Below, one piece after another: positions 19,108 through 28,230 of a stretch of DNA of 64,000 nt. The notes beneath the pieces are model-generated. The model saw nothing but the letters and a program-made list of their open reading frames with translations. It had not been told where the DNA came from and did not search any database. The stretch is from NCBI RefSeq assembly GCF_014905095.1, contig NZ_CP041165.1, forward strand, positions 2,046,001-2,110,000, read 5' to 3'. Each line of letters begins with the position of its first letter. Position 1 is the stretch's first letter. Position numbers and translations under genes: made by a program. The stretch comes from Sulfurimonas marina (lineage in GTDB: Bacteria; Campylobacterota; Campylobacteria; Campylobacterales; Sulfurimonadaceae).

Positions 19108-20912
19108 AAATTTACCTCATTAATTTTAGTTTGAATCAGTTGAAGGAACTCTTCCTCACTCAAGCTGTACTGCTCTCTCGTACGTCTATCACGAATAGAA
19201 ACTGTTTTGTTTTCTATCTCTTCATCACCGATAACTACGATCATAGGTACACGCGTTTTTTCCGCTGTTCTGATTCTTTTGTTTAAAGAATCATTCTTAC
19301 CATATATCTCACTATCGGCATTTATATCAATAAGTTTATCTGATAAAACCTTAGCATAATCTTTATGCGTCTCTGCTACAGGAACGATTGCAACCTGTGT
19401 AGGAGCAATGAACATTGGGAATTCACCCGCATAATGTTCAGTTAAAATACCGATAAATCTTTCAAAAGAACCAAGGATTGCACGGTGGATCATAACCGGT
19501 TGGATCTTCTCATTTCCTTCACCGTTATACTCCAGCTCAAAACGTGCAGGAAGGTTAAAGTCAAGTTGAACAGTACCACATTGCCACTCACGTCCGATAG
19601 CATCCGTGATCTTAATATCGATCTTAGGACCGTAGAAAGCTCCACCACCCTCATCTAGAGAGTATGGAAGAGAGTTTTTCTCCATTGCAGTTTTAAGTGC
19701 ATTTTCCGCAGTTTCCCAAACAGCATCGTCACCAACAGCTTTTTCAGGTTTTGTTGAGATCATCATCTTATAATCAAAATCGAAAGTTGACATGATCTTA
19801 TCAACAAAGTCAACAACTTCAATGATCTGCTCTTCAATCTGATCAGATGTACAGAAGATATGTGCATCATCTTGAGTGAACTCACGTACACGGAAAAGCC
19901 CGTGAAGTGCACCTGTCATTTCGTGACGGTGAACTACTCCGTACTCGAAAAACTTCAGTGGAAGATCACGGTAAGAGTGTAAATCTTCTTCATATACTTT
20001 AATGTGACCTACACAGTTCATAGGTTTTACACCAAACTCGATCTCGTCGATGTTTGTAAAGTACATATTTTCACCGTAGTTTTGGTAGTGTCCAGATGTC
20101 ATCCATAGATCACTTCTTAACATCTCCGGACCACGAACAGGCTCATACCCACGTTTACGGTGTGCTTTAAATAGTAGTGATTCTAGTCTTGCACGAAGAC
20201 GTCCACCAGCCGGTAACCAGATCGGAAAACCTGCTCCAACTTCCTCACGGAATGTGAAAAGTTTCATCTCTCCACCAACTTTACGGTGATCACGCTTTTC
20301 AGCTTCTGCGATCATATCCATGTGTGCTTTTAAAGACTCTTTATCTGCAAATGCGATCCCGTAGATACGAGTTAACATCTCATTTTTAGAATCTCCCCCA
20401 AGGTAAGCACCAGAGATCTTTGTCAGTTTAAAGTTTCTAATTAAACCGATGTTCGGTAAGTGTGGTCCACGACAAAGGTCTTCGAATTCACCTTGTTTGT
20501 AGATAGATACTTCATCACTTGGGATCATATCTAGTACTGCTTGTTTTAGATGATCGTCTGCGAACTTTGTACGAGCTTCCTCTTTAGTAATAGAATACTT
20601 TTCGATCTCAAATTTTTTCTTTGCGAAAGAGAGCATCTGTTTCTCAATCTTTTTTAGATCACCTTCACCAATCTCTTCAGATGTTTTAAAGTCGTAGTAA
20701 AATCCCTCTTTTACAACAGGACCTACGTAAAACTCAGCATCTGGATAAAGTGACTTGATAGCTTGAGCCATAAGGTGTGCTGTTGAATGACGAAGTACCT
20801 CTAAAGAGTCTTCAGAGTTATCAAGGTGAATTTGCTCACCCTCAAAACCTTTCTCTTTAGCAGTTTGCAAATCTATGATTTCGTCATTGTGTTTTATTGC
20901 TATTGCGTTCAA
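19104..20912 (-). CDS. thrS: Threonine-tRNA ligase
   Basis: This 602 aa class II aminoacyl-tRNA synthetase has an N-terminal editing-type region with [11 protein letters not shown] near residue 42, the zinc site cysteine in [10 protein letters not shown], class II motif 2 near [18 protein letters not shown], motif 3 near [15 protein letters not shown], and an anticodon-binding domain from about 505. It charges tRNA-Thr with threonine. The TGS domain is reduced, as in several epsilonproteobacterial ThrS. It lies 12 nt after ilvD and couples to infC. Confidence 0.97.
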   Translation of the reverse strand: MNAIAIKHNDEIIDLQTAKEKGFEGEQIHLDNSEDSLEVLRHSTAHLMAQAIKSLYPDAEFYVGPVVKEGFYYDFKTSEEIGEGDLKKIEKQMLSFAKKKFEIEKYSITKEEARTKFADDHLKQAVLDMIPSDEVSIYKQGEFEDLCRGPHLPNIGLIRNFKLTKISGAYLGGDSKNEMLTRIYGIAFADKESLKAHMDMIAEAEKRDHRKVGGEMKLFTFREEVGAGFPIWLPAGGRLRARLESLLFKAHRKRGYEPVRGPEMLRSDLWMTSGHYQNYGENMYFTNIDEIEFGVKPMNCVGHIKVYEEDLHSYRDLPLKFFEYGVVHRHEMTGALHGLFRVREFTQDDAHIFCTSDQIEEQIIEVVDFVDKIMSTFDFDYKMMISTKPEKAVGDDAVWETAENALKTAMEKNSLPYSLDEGGGAFYGPKIDIKITDAIGREWQCGTVQLDFNLPARFELEYNGEGNEKIQPVMIHRAILGSFERFIGILTEHYAGEFPMFIAPTQVAIVPVAETHKDYAKVLSDKLIDINADSEIYGKNDSLNKRIRTAEKTRVPMIVVIGDEEIENKTVSIRDRRTREQYSLSEEEFLQLIQTKINEVNF

Positions 20913-20924
20913 TTTTTTCCCTTT

Positions 20925-22613
20925 CTAAAGTTCAGTTTTTAAAACAGCACCGTTTGCTGCATTTGATACTAACAGTTGATATCTTTTTAGCCATTTTGAT
21001 TTTACTTCATTTTTGTACGGTTTGAAGTGAAGTCTTCTTTGCTCTAACACTTCATAATCTACATTAAGTTGTAATTTATGAGTATCCACATCGATCTCGA
21101 TCTCATCACCATCTTCAATTAAAGCGATTAGACCACCTTCAGCAGCTTCCGGAGAAACGTGACCGATTGAAGCACCGCGAGTAGCACCAGAGAATCTTCC
21201 GTCTGTAATTAATGCAACAGACTCACCAAGTCCCATACCCATAATAAGTGAAGTTGGTGCCAGCATCTCTTGCATACCTGGTCCACCTTTTGGTCCTTCG
21301 TAACGGATAACTACAACATCACCAGCTTTTACTTTATGAGACATAATTCCCGTAATAGCTTCAGGCTGAGAGTTGAAACAGATAGCTTTCCCTTTGAATT
21401 GACGCATACTTGGTGCAATTCCTGCTGTTTTTACAACCGCACCCTCTTCTGCCAAGTTACCAAATAAAATTGAAAGACCACCAACTTGAGAGTAAGCGTT
21501 TTCATTTGTGTGAATGATCGAAGTATCTTTGATCTCCGCATCTTTAATTCTCTCACCTAAAGTTTCACCAGTTACAGTCGGGTTATCAAGGAATAAAAGG
21601 TCATCACCACGGCGACTTACCTCTTTCATAACGGCATTTACACCACCCGCTTTGTTGATATCATCCATATGTACAGTTGATAATGATGGTGAAATTTTTG
21701 CAATGTGTGCTACTTTTTGGCTGATCTCATTAATCTTAGTGATATCAAACTCAACTTCAGCCTCTTTTGCAATCGCTAAAAGGTGAAGAACCGTATTTGA
21801 ACTTCCACCCATAGCCATATCTACAACAAATGCATTATGGATAGCTTTTTCATTCAGTACATTTCTAAGGTTGTACTTCGGATCGTTTGCTTTAGCCATC
21901 TCAACAACACGTTTAGCCGCTTGTTTTACAAGTTCGATTCTCTCAGGAGTCATCGCGAGTATTGTTCCGTTACCAGGAAGTGCAATACCCATAGCTTCAG
22001 ATAATGTGTTCATAGAGTTTGCAGTAAACATACCTGAACAACTACCACCTGATGGACAAGCTTCACACTCGATCTCGTAAAGTTCCTCTTCGCTCATTTT
22101 TCCGTCATTGAACTTTCCAACTGCTTCAAACGCTGTTGCTAAGTCGATCGGAGTTCCGTCTTTTTTGTGTCCAGCTTTCATAGGGCCACCAGAAACAAAT
22201 ACTGTCGGAACGTTTACACGAAGTGCTCCCATGATCATACCCGGAACAATTTTGTCACAGTTAGGAATACAGATCATTGCATCTAACTTATGAGCATTCA
22301 TAACTGTTTCGATTGAATCTGCGATCAGTTCACGAGACGGTAATGAATATAACATACCATCGTGTCCCATTGCGATCCCGTCGTCAACACCGATGGTGTT
22401 AAATTCAAAAGGAACACCACCAGCCTCACGTATAGCCTCTTTAACGATACGGCCATACTCTTGTAGGAAGAAGTGTCCTGGAATAATATCTATAAAACTG
22501 TTTGCAACTCCGATAAACGGTTTATCGAAATCTTCATCTTTTAAACCCGTTGCACGAAGTAGTGAACGGTGTGGAGCTTTATCAAACCCCTTTTTGATAG
22601 TATCACTTCTCAT
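20925..22613 (-). CDS. ilvD: Dihydroxy-acid dehydratase
   Basis: This 562 aa enzyme dehydrates dihydroxy acids in isoleucine and valine synthesis, using an Fe-S cluster. Visible signatures are [20 protein letters not shown] and [20 protein letters not shown] with cluster cysteines, and [11 protein letters not shown] near the C-terminus. I place the start at the ATG at 22613, which follows AGGGAT by 5 nt and gives the usual N-terminus [20 protein letters not shown]. The frame stays open upstream to 22856, but that part crosses tRNA-Gly and its promoter and is not coding. Confidence 0.96.
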   Translation of the reverse strand: MRSDTIKKGFDKAPHRSLLRATGLKDEDFDKPFIGVANSFIDIIPGHFFLQEYGRIVKEAIREAGGVPFEFNTIGVDDGIAMGHDGMLYSLPSRELIADSIETVMNAHKLDAMICIPNCDKIVPGMIMGALRVNVPTVFVSGGPMKAGHKKDGTPIDLATAFEAVGKFNDGKMSEEELYEIECEACPSGGSCSGMFTANSMNTLSEAMGIALPGNGTILAMTPERIELVKQAAKRVVEMAKANDPKYNLRNVLNEKAIHNAFVVDMAMGGSSNTVLHLLAIAKEAEVEFDITKINEISQKVAHIAKISPSLSTVHMDDINKAGGVNAVMKEVSRRGDDLLFLDNPTVTGETLGERIKDAEIKDTSIIHTNENAYSQVGGLSILFGNLAEEGAVVKTAGIAPSMRQFKGKAICFNSQPEAITGIMSHKVKAGDVVVIRYEGPKGGPGMQEMLAPTSLIMGMGLGESVALITDGRFSGATRGASIGHVSPEAAEGGLIALIEDGDEIEIDVDTHKLQLNVDYEVLEQRRLHFKPYKNEVKSKWLKRYQLLVSNAANGAVLKTEL

Positions 22614-22694
22614 AAAAATCCCTATATATATAGTTTGTATAAACGGGATTATACCATCTTTTTTCACTTTTTTTAAATTTTTTTCTAAAAACCC

Positions 22695-22723
22695 TTTACA
22701 AACAAAAAAAAAGAAGATATAAT
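22695..22723 (+). promoter_or_regulatory. Sigma70-type promoter of the tRNA cluster
   Basis: TTTACA at 22695-22700 and a perfect TATAAT at 22718-22723 are separated by exactly 17 bp. The expected start would be near 22730, about 28 nt before tRNA-Gly. This is the best promoter by consensus in the window and should drive the five tRNA genes. Confidence 0.75.
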
Positions 22724-22757
22724 TCCACTCCACTAACAAATAGTGCGTAAAAAAATT

Positions 22758-22832
22758 GCGGGAATAGCTCAGTGGTAGAGCACAACCTTGCCAAGGTTGG
22801 GGTCGCGAGTTCGAACCTCGTTTCCCGCTCCA
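22758..22832 (+). tRNA. tRNA-Gly (GCC)
   Basis: A complete cloverleaf: acceptor GCGGGAA/TTCCCGC, D-arm GCTC/GAGC, anticodon loop TTGCCAA with GCC at 22790-22792, T-arm with TTCGAAC, and an encoded CCA. First of five tRNAs in tandem. Confidence 0.96.
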
Positions 22833-22865
22833 TTTATTGTTAAACTGTGAATTCACTCACAACAT

Positions 22866-22952
22866 GCCCGGGTGGCGAAATTGGTAGACGCAGGGGACTT
22901 AAAATCCCCCGGTAGCAATACTGTGCCGGTTCGAGTCCGGCCCCGGGCACCA
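22866..22952 (+). tRNA. tRNA-Leu (TAA)
   Basis: Acceptor GCCCGGG/CCCGGGC, anticodon stem GGGGA/TCCCC with TAA at 22900-22902, a long variable arm as in class II tRNAs, T-loop TTCGAGT and an encoded CCA. It starts 33 nt after tRNA-Gly. Confidence 0.96.
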
Positions 22953-22968
22953 TTGTTGTTATTGAGCT

Positions 22969-23042
22969 GGTGCCATCGCCAAGTGGTAAGGCCGCAGCCT
23001 GCAAAGCTGCTATCCCCAGTTCGAGTCTGGGTGGCACCTCCA
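22969..23042 (+). tRNA. tRNA-Cys (GCA)
   Basis: Acceptor GGTGCCA/TGGCACC, anticodon stem GCAGC/GCTGC with GCA at 23001-23003, T-loop TTCGAGT and encoded CCA preceded by the discriminator T that is typical for tRNA-Cys. It follows tRNA-Leu by 16 nt. Confidence 0.96.
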
Positions 23043-23071
23043 GTTTTAATAATAATCTTTCAAACATACGT

Positions 23072-23160
23072 GGATCTTTGGCTGAGTTGGTCGAAAGCAC
23101 CGGTCTTGAAAACCGGCGAGGGTCATACCTCCCTGGGTTCGAATCCCAGAGGGTCCACCA
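23072..23160 (+). tRNA. tRNA-Ser (TGA)
   Basis: Acceptor GGATCTT pairs with AGGGTCC (two G-T pairs), anticodon stem CCGGT/ACCGG with TGA at 23107-23109, long variable arm, T-loop TTCGAAT and encoded CCA. Confidence 0.95.
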
Positions 23161-23180
23161 TTCAACAAATAATTTTACAT

Positions 23181-23255
23181 TCCGGATTAGCTCAGCGGTA
23201 GAGTAGGTGACTGTTAATCACTTGGCCACTGGTTCGAATCCAGTATCCGGAGCCA
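23181..23255 (+). tRNA. tRNA-Asn (GTT), integration target
   Basis: Acceptor TCCGGAT/ATCCGGA, anticodon GTT at 23213-23215, T-loop TTCGAAT, and encoded CCA at 23253-23255. Its last 17 bases are the left copy of the 24-bp attachment repeat of the adjoining element, so integration preserved the tRNA. Confidence 0.96.
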
Positions 23256-23262
23256 CTTCTTT
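23239..23262 (+). repeat. Left attachment repeat (attL core)
   Basis: This 24-bp direct repeat begins TCCAGTATCCGGAGCC in the T-arm of tRNA-Asn and runs 7 bp past its CCA. It is identical to 29898-29921. Beyond it a looser match continues (CCCTAAAATA.. and ACTTT) for about 24 bp, as expected when attP carries a diverged copy of the region downstream of a tRNA. Confidence 0.88.
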
Positions 23263-23303
23263 AGTAACCCCTAAAATACGAACTTTCAGAGCCTTTAATT
23301 TCC

Positions 23304-23324
23304 TTGGTAGCTATATGGTAGCTA
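23304..23324 (+). repeat. Left pair of TTGGTAGCTA repeats (putative integrase arm sites)
   Basis: TTGGTAGCTA at 23304-23313 and TGGTAGCTA at 23316-23324 are direct repeats 12 bp apart, between the att core and the integrase stop. The same motif occurs twice inside the other end of the element. Arm-type binding sites for the integrase N-terminal domain are the likely meaning. Confidence 0.6.
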
Positions 23325-23362
23325 AAATATTTTTCTCGTATTACCTTTTTCAATAATACTTT

Positions 23363-24436
23363 TTATAAAATCCCAATTGATTTATCTATTTTTTTAACTT
23401 CTGATGGAATGAATTTATTGTACTTATGGATAAGCATTTCAATATTTGTATGTCCCATCATTTGAGCAACTTGATTTATACTAAACTTACCACTGCTTAA
23501 CATCATTGTTGCAAATGTACTTCTAGTATCATATAACCTTTGATAAGGTAATTTCAATTCTTTAAGTAGTTTCTTCCAGTGAAAATCTCTGATTCTATTG
23601 CCATCATTAAAAGGTGTGCCTAATCTAGTTAGGAATACATACTCACTTTCACTATCTTTTGTGAGTTCCCTTTGAGATTCAAGATAAGGAAGCAGTTCAT
23701 CAAATATTGGAACAGTCCTTACACTCTTTTGAGTTTTAGGAGTTATATCTTTTCCATATCTGCGTGAGCGTTTCACTTCTAGCTCTTGGGAGTTAAAATC
23801 TACATCACTCCACTTTAGTGCTACTGCTTCACCAGTTCTAAGACCTGTAAAAAAAGAGAGTGCTAGGAAGTTTTGAAACCAACCACTAGCACTTTGTATT
23901 ATTTGAAGCATCACTTCCTTTTCAAAGGGTTGTGCTTCACCTTGCACTTTCTTAGGACGTTTAATATATTGGAATGGATTCTTCTCTATAGCTTCATCAT
24001 AAAATGCTTCTTGAAAGATTGCACTAAATGTGTTGGCTATATAGATTGCAGTTGCACTGCTTCTCTCTTCAATCCAATAATTAAACCATCTTTTTATCTC
24101 TGATAGTTTTATAGAATCAATTGCTCTTTTTCCAAAGGTGGGTAATATCTGATTATTGATTATAGATTCATACCTGATATAAGTAGATTCTTTTACAAGA
24201 ACTCTCTTTGATTTTAAAAAGAGTTCTGCATAATCTTTAACCGTCTTTACTTCACCTTTTGGAGATATATCAATTTGACCAGTTTGTATTTGAAATAACA
24301 CATTAGGAAGTAAATCATTCTTCACTAATTTTCGATTTTTAGCATTATCATCAAGACCAGTAGGTTTAATAATCCTTTGTTCTTTGTGATATATACTTAG
24401 ATAGAGTTTGTTGTTTTTGGCGTAAAAGCTTGCCAT
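23363..24436 (-). CDS. Tyrosine recombinase / integrase
   Basis: This 357 aa site-specific recombinase has an N-terminal arm-binding region (about 1-60), a SAM-like core-binding domain (about 64-150) and a catalytic domain (about 165-350). Catalytic elements are R in TGLRTGEAVALKW, K in the KTQKSVRTV hairpin, R in YDTRSTFAT, H in MGHTN and the nucleophile Y in IHKYNKF. The usual first His of the HxxR box is Tyr here, as in many phage integrases, and the residue after Arg is Ser rather than His. Its 3' end faces the tRNA-Asn att site. It overlaps the upstream HTH gene by 71 nt. Confidence 0.92.
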   Translation of the reverse strand: MASFYAKNNKLYLSIYHKEQRIIKPTGLDDNAKNRKLVKNDLLPNVLFQIQTGQIDISPKGEVKTVKDYAELFLKSKRVLVKESTYIRYESIINNQILPTFGKRAIDSIKLSEIKRWFNYWIEERSSATAIYIANTFSAIFQEAFYDEAIEKNPFQYIKRPKKVQGEAQPFEKEVMLQIIQSASGWFQNFLALSFFTGLRTGEAVALKWSDVDFNSQELEVKRSRRYGKDITPKTQKSVRTVPIFDELLPYLESQRELTKDSESEYVFLTRLGTPFNDGNRIRDFHWKKLLKELKLPYQRLYDTRSTFATMMLSSGKFSINQVAQMMGHTNIEMLIHKYNKFIPSEVKKIDKSIGIL

Positions 24437-24686
24437 CGCTGGTTCCTTTCGCCCGTACCCACTTATCTATCTCTAATCTATCAAATAGAATTTTAGACTC
24501 TCCTATCTTAAAGTAATGTTTATCAAGTTGAAACTCTCCATTATAAAGCTTCTGTTTGATAAAACTAAGACTTACTTTTAGGTAGTCACATAACTCTTTT
24601 TTAGATAAGTAGGGTGAACTGGATTTAACTAATAACTGCTTTATCTCGGGGAGCAGTTCAAGTAATGAAAAATCTACATTCATCAT
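24366..24686 (-). CDS. Small HTH protein, candidate excisionase
   Basis: This 106 aa protein has a central AlpA/excisionase-like winged HTH: LSKKELCDYLKVSLSFIKQK (about 28-47), then YFKIGESKILFDRLEIDKWV (about 58-77). Its last 24 codons overlap the integrase start, a common arrangement for xis-int. It most likely directs excision or controls the integrase. It is adjacent to the initiator gene (7 nt). Confidence 0.65.
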   Translation of the reverse strand: MMNVDFSLLELLPEIKQLLVKSSSPYLSKKELCDYLKVSLSFIKQKLYNGEFQLDKHYFKIGESKILFDRLEIDKWVRAKGTSDGKLLRQKQQTLSKYISQRTKDY

Positions 24687-24693
24687 CTATCCT

Positions 24694-26025
24694 TTAAAAT
24701 GGATACTCACAAGGATTATCTAATCCACGAGTTCTTAATTCAATATAAGCGTTCTCATACTTTTTAATGAGTACTTGTATATCTAAATCACTTGGACTAT
24801 CTAAATCCTCTTTGAGTTTGAGAATATATTTTTGCAACTCTAAATCATCTAAATCTCTTGGATTTATTTGAGTAGTTACATTTTCATAAACGAGTTTGAC
24901 ACCTTGTTTATCTTTTATAGAGTTGATATGATTCTTTTTAAACTCATCTAGCACCTCTTTGAAGAACATCTCATCAATTACACCGCCATGTATATGAAAC
25001 TTTCTAGCCACTGCGATAGTGTCTTTAATCGCTTCAACAATTGTATATTTATAGCTCTTTCTTTTAATACGCTCTATAGGTGCTTGAATCTCGTAGAACT
25101 CTTTTAATGTGTAACTTTTTTCAAGATGTTCCCATAATGGATGAGTCTTAGCTCTATGTTTATTTTTCATCTCTTTAGTGTTATCTGTAATAGAGGATAA
25201 ATCAACCATACGGATACCGTTTAAACAGTCTTTGAACAATGCTTCAGCACCAGAGAGTAAATCATCTACAGTATCTATCTTAAATGTCTTTAGGTAGTCT
25301 CTATGCATCTCAAATTCTATGTTATATATATCATTAGTTCTATCAAATCCATAAGTGATGAAGTGGTTATACATCATATCTTTTTTCTTTGACTTTTTAA
25401 GTTCAGCTCGTTTATCATAGAGTCTTAATAGAAAAGGACGTTTGCCTATATACAAAGTCTCTAATTTATGTTTATTTGCACGCTCTTTGATAAGTGTTTC
25501 ATATTTACGTTTACGAGTTACAAACATTGTTTTATCTATCCATGATAAATCACTTTGCACAAAGATATTTAAATCGGCTCTAGTAATTGGTTTATGACCT
25601 GTAATATAATCAACTAAGATAGCATCTATATATTGGATTAAAAACTTGATACCTAGAAAATAAATCCCTCTTGCATCTAACTGGACTTGGATATCATTTA
25701 AACCTCGATTTTTTCTATAGTCTTTGAAGCCTATAGTGAAATAACTATCAATGTGTGTGAACCAATAAAAACCTTGTGCCTTTCCATTGAAAAAAAAAGT
25801 TTGTTTATTGATGAGTACATTTATATCTTTGTTCTCATACTTTAAATCTCTTTTTTCAAATCTTGCTTTACTTTCCTCGTACTGGTCTAATATATCCAAG
25901 TATAAATCATCATACTGTTCATTAGTTTCATAGAAGTAGTAAAGTGTATCTATACCGCTGATAGTTTTAGGAGTACTACCTAACTCTTGTGTCTCTACGT
26001 CTTTCAATCTTTTCTTACCTAACAA
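24694..26025 (-). CDS. Rep_trans-like replication initiation or mobilisation protein
   Basis: This 443 aa protein shows the pattern of the Rep_trans family of rolling-circle initiators and MobT-type relaxases: a strand with ITRADLNIFVQ near residue 148, TLYIGKRPFLLRLYDKRAEL near 198-217 with the candidate nicking tyrosine(s), and NIEFEMHRDYLKTFKID near 242. Such proteins nick a double-strand origin or oriT. The frame begins at TTG 26025 with AGAGG touching it, and a second TTG at 26007 is possible, because a stop lies just upstream and there is no ATG. The AGAGG and first TTG are inside a 6-bp hairpin, which could limit expression. The exact class (replication or transfer) is open. Confidence 0.65.
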   Translation of the reverse strand: MLGKKRLKDVETQELGSTPKTISGIDTLYYFYETNEQYDDLYLDILDQYEESKARFEKRDLKYENKDINVLINKQTFFFNGKAQGFYWFTHIDSYFTIGFKDYRKNRGLNDIQVQLDARGIYFLGIKFLIQYIDAILVDYITGHKPITRADLNIFVQSDLSWIDKTMFVTRKRKYETLIKERANKHKLETLYIGKRPFLLRLYDKRAELKKSKKKDMMYNHFITYGFDRTNDIYNIEFEMHRDYLKTFKIDTVDDLLSGAEALFKDCLNGIRMVDLSSITDNTKEMKNKHRAKTHPLWEHLEKSYTLKEFYEIQAPIERIKRKSYKYTIVEAIKDTIAVARKFHIHGGVIDEMFFKEVLDEFKKNHINSIKDKQGVKLVYENVTTQINPRDLDDLELQKYILKLKEDLDSPSDLDIQVLIKKYENAYIELRTRGLDNPCEYPF

Positions 26026-26141
26026 CCTCTTTGAGGTTTAGAAGGGGGTGTTACTAGACACCCCAACAAAAAAGGTAGTTAACGCAATCTACGCTCGAAG
26101 TGGCAAAGCCACAACTCCGCTACTAATTGCTCGTAACTACC
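26024..26141. other. Hairpin-rich origin candidate upstream of the initiator gene
   Basis: Three nested or tandem inverted repeats lie next to the initiator start. AACCTC-TTT-GAGGTT is at 26024-26038 and GGGGTGT-TACTAG-ACACCCC at 26045-26064. An outer repeat GGTAGTTA (26074-26081) pairs with TAACTACC (26134-26141) around an inner GTGGC-AAA-GCCAC (26100-26112). The whole 26026-26449 stretch (424 nt) has no gene I can support. Rolling-circle double-strand origins and oriT sites have such hairpins beside the initiator gene, so this is the best candidate origin of the element. Confidence 0.5.
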
Positions 26142-26449
26142 GCCTCGTGTGAATGTTTTAGTAGATATCTATATGTTTATGCTCGTTGGTAGACCTACGC
26201 TAAAGCTACGGCCCTTTGAAAAAGCATATTAATTTGCAAATACAATACGAGTTCTAAGGACTCTATTCAATTCATTAATGATGGTGGAAGTATGTCAAAA
26301 ACTAAGATAGTCGCACAATAGTTGCATGTGACTTCTCTGTATGTACCAAAATAAGATGCTTTCAGAGAATTTACTTGCAATGGTCATGACGTGGTTTTAA
26401 AAATAGATTTTAGAATAATTGATTGTCAACTTTATTGGAGATATTTCAA

Positions 26450-27178
26450 CTATTTATTTTCATTATCTTTAATTAATAACTGATATTTGAATTCTATGAT
26501 TCCAAATTCTATAGTTTTAAATAGAGTTTCTGAAGCCATTTTATAACTTTGAATAAGAAATATTATGAATAATGAAAAAAGTAAAAATGAAGTAGAAGTA
26601 TTAATAATTTCTTGTACTAAAGCATCTATATTAACCTCTTGAGATTTTAAAGAAATTTGGAAACTTTTATTAATAAAAAAAACATATATTGTCCAAGAAA
26701 GACCTAATAACCATCGATAAAGTGAAATCCTTGATTGAACTTTTGTAAACATTTTCTCTAGATTTTTTTCAATTAATTCAGCTGTCTTAATATCATGTAT
26801 ATTGACTTTCAAGTTATTTACAATAAAGTTAATTCCATCCGTTTGAACATTAAAGTGTGAGTACGTACTAGGCAATGAAAAAAGAACTAAAAAAAAGGCT
26901 AAAAAAATTGCAATATTTATGGACATTCCTGGATCAATTAAATTCCCTAGAATAGGATTTATTAATACTCCTATAATCATTATAAAAATCATAATATATA
27001 TAAACCATTTTCCAAAAGGTTGGGAAATATTTCCATATTCTTTAAGTATAAAGATGAATGGTAAGACTAGATGCTGAAAAAGTGGATAAATTGACTTATA
27101 TTTATAATTTATACTATATGATTCCAAGCTTTTAACGAGTTCTTTTGTGTAGTTAAAAAGACTAGAATTTTGTTTCAT
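26450..27178 (-). CDS. Membrane protein of unknown function with four TM segments
   Basis: This 242 aa protein has two membrane segments near 60-78 and 84-103, a short cytoplasmic or periplasmic helical domain (about 105-148), and two further segments near 155-170 and 195-215. No family is recognised. It has its own AAGGAA ribosome binding site 5 nt before the ATG and follows the nuclease operon by 100 nt, with a TATAAT in that gap, so it may have a separate promoter. As the last cargo gene beside nuclease genes it could be a membrane effector, but nothing in its residues proves this. Confidence 0.7.
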   Translation of the reverse strand: MKQNSSLFNYTKELVKSLESYSINYKYKSIYPLFQHLVLPFIFILKEYGNISQPFGKWFIYIMIFIMIIGVLINPILGNLIDPGMSINIAIFLAFFLVLFSLPSTYSHFNVQTDGINFIVNNLKVNIHDIKTAELIEKNLEKMFTKVQSRISLYRWLLGLSWTIYVFFINKSFQISLKSQEVNIDALVQEIINTSTSFLLFSLFIIFLIQSYKMASETLFKTIEFGIIEFKYQLLIKDNENK

Positions 27179-27278
27179 GTTTATTCCTTTTTTATAAAGT
27201 TCACAGTTATTTTAGCAAGATAATTAAATTATAATCGGTCTAGTTTTTGGGAGGAATACACAAACTTAGTAGTTATGA

Positions 27279-28211
27279 CTAATTCTCTAAAAAATTTACT
27301 TTAGGATTCTTATTCTCTACACTAAGTACAAGTGGTTTGTAGGAAAGACCATTATTTTCTTCATTCTCAATCTTGTGAATTAGTCTAGTCAATAAATGGA
27401 CAACATTTACTCTAGTATTTTGTCCTTTGGTAAATTTTGATTTTAAAAGTGCTTCAGCTTCTAAAAATGATTTTTCTAAATTATCATTCCATGCATTATC
27501 TGGTACTTTAATCCAAACAACACCAGGTCCTTCTTCTGGTAATTGTTTGACAGCTTTTTTAAATCCGTCTATTATGCCAGAGACTTTGTCAGATTCTTTT
27601 ACATTTTTGAAGCCAATAAATATAGGGTTTTTTATAATTGGTTTATTATTTTGATTTATTTGAAAATCACAAGAATGTTTCATGCGATCTAATTTTTCAG
27701 AAAGATTGAAAGTTAAACTAGATGATGTAATTTCTTCATCAGGCTGAGATAAAATAGTTATAGCTATTTCATAGTTTTTTGTTATAGGTTCAATAAATGA
27801 ATGTATCTTTTTTATAGATTTACACGCACTATTTATACAGGTAAAGAGAAATGTTTTTAATGTATCTAATTCTTTTGCCTCAGGGTCTCTTAAAGATTTA
27901 ATAATTATAAAAGCATTAATTTTATTTGGACCTAAGTTTCTTAACAAGGCTGACTCTAAATCATCCCAAAATTTATTTATTTTTTTATCACGTTCTGTAT
28001 ATATATCTCTACATTTACATTCTGCCCAAAATGTTTTATTCTCGTCGGTAGTAATTTTCAAATCTGGAGATTTATCTTTACCCTCTTCAATAAATTCTAC
28101 TTGATAACCTTTATTGAGGTAAAAAGAAGCTACTTCAACTTCCCATGCTGATGAGTAGAATTCTTCTTGCATTTTAAGACGATTAATAATTTTATCAAAG
28201 CCATTTAACAT
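27279..28211 (-). CDS. PD-(D/E)XK nuclease-like protein, C-terminal portion
   Basis: This 310 aa frame has a nuclease-like core near its start: EVEVASFYLNKGYQVEFIEE, SPDLKI and WAECKCRD, which match the E-D-ExK layout of the PD-(D/E)XK fold. The C-terminal 200 residues are alpha/beta without recognised motifs. It probably is not complete: upstream the same frame stays open for 13 codons before its ATG, and those codons read on smoothly from the 98-codon frame at 28231-28527 if one A of an A5 run (28248-28252) is removed. The ATG at 28211 has no good Shine-Dalgarno, which supports the view that it is an internal methionine. Confidence 0.65.
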   Translation of the reverse strand: MLNGFDKIINRLKMQEEFYSSAWEVEVASFYLNKGYQVEFIEEGKDKSPDLKITTDENKTFWAECKCRDIYTERDKKINKFWDDLESALLRNLGPNKINAFIIIKSLRDPEAKELDTLKTFLFTCINSACKSIKKIHSFIEPITKNYEIAITILSQPDEEITSSSLTFNLSEKLDRMKHSCDFQINQNNKPIIKNPIFIGFKNVKESDKVSGIIDGFKKAVKQLPEEGPGVVWIKVPDNAWNDNLEKSFLEAEALLKSKFTKGQNTRVNVVHLLTRLIHKIENEENNGLSYKPLVLSVENKNPKVNFLEN

Positions 28212-28230
28212 TCTGACTTTTTCTAAGGAA

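Noticed and set aside
22614-22856. Long N-terminal extension of ilvD
   Set aside because: The frame stays open but crosses the tRNA promoter and tRNA-Gly on the other strand; the ATG at 22613 has a ribosome binding site and the correct family N-terminus.
22840-23206. Open frames over the tRNA cluster on both strands
   Set aside because: They are translations of tRNA genes and carry no protein-like features.
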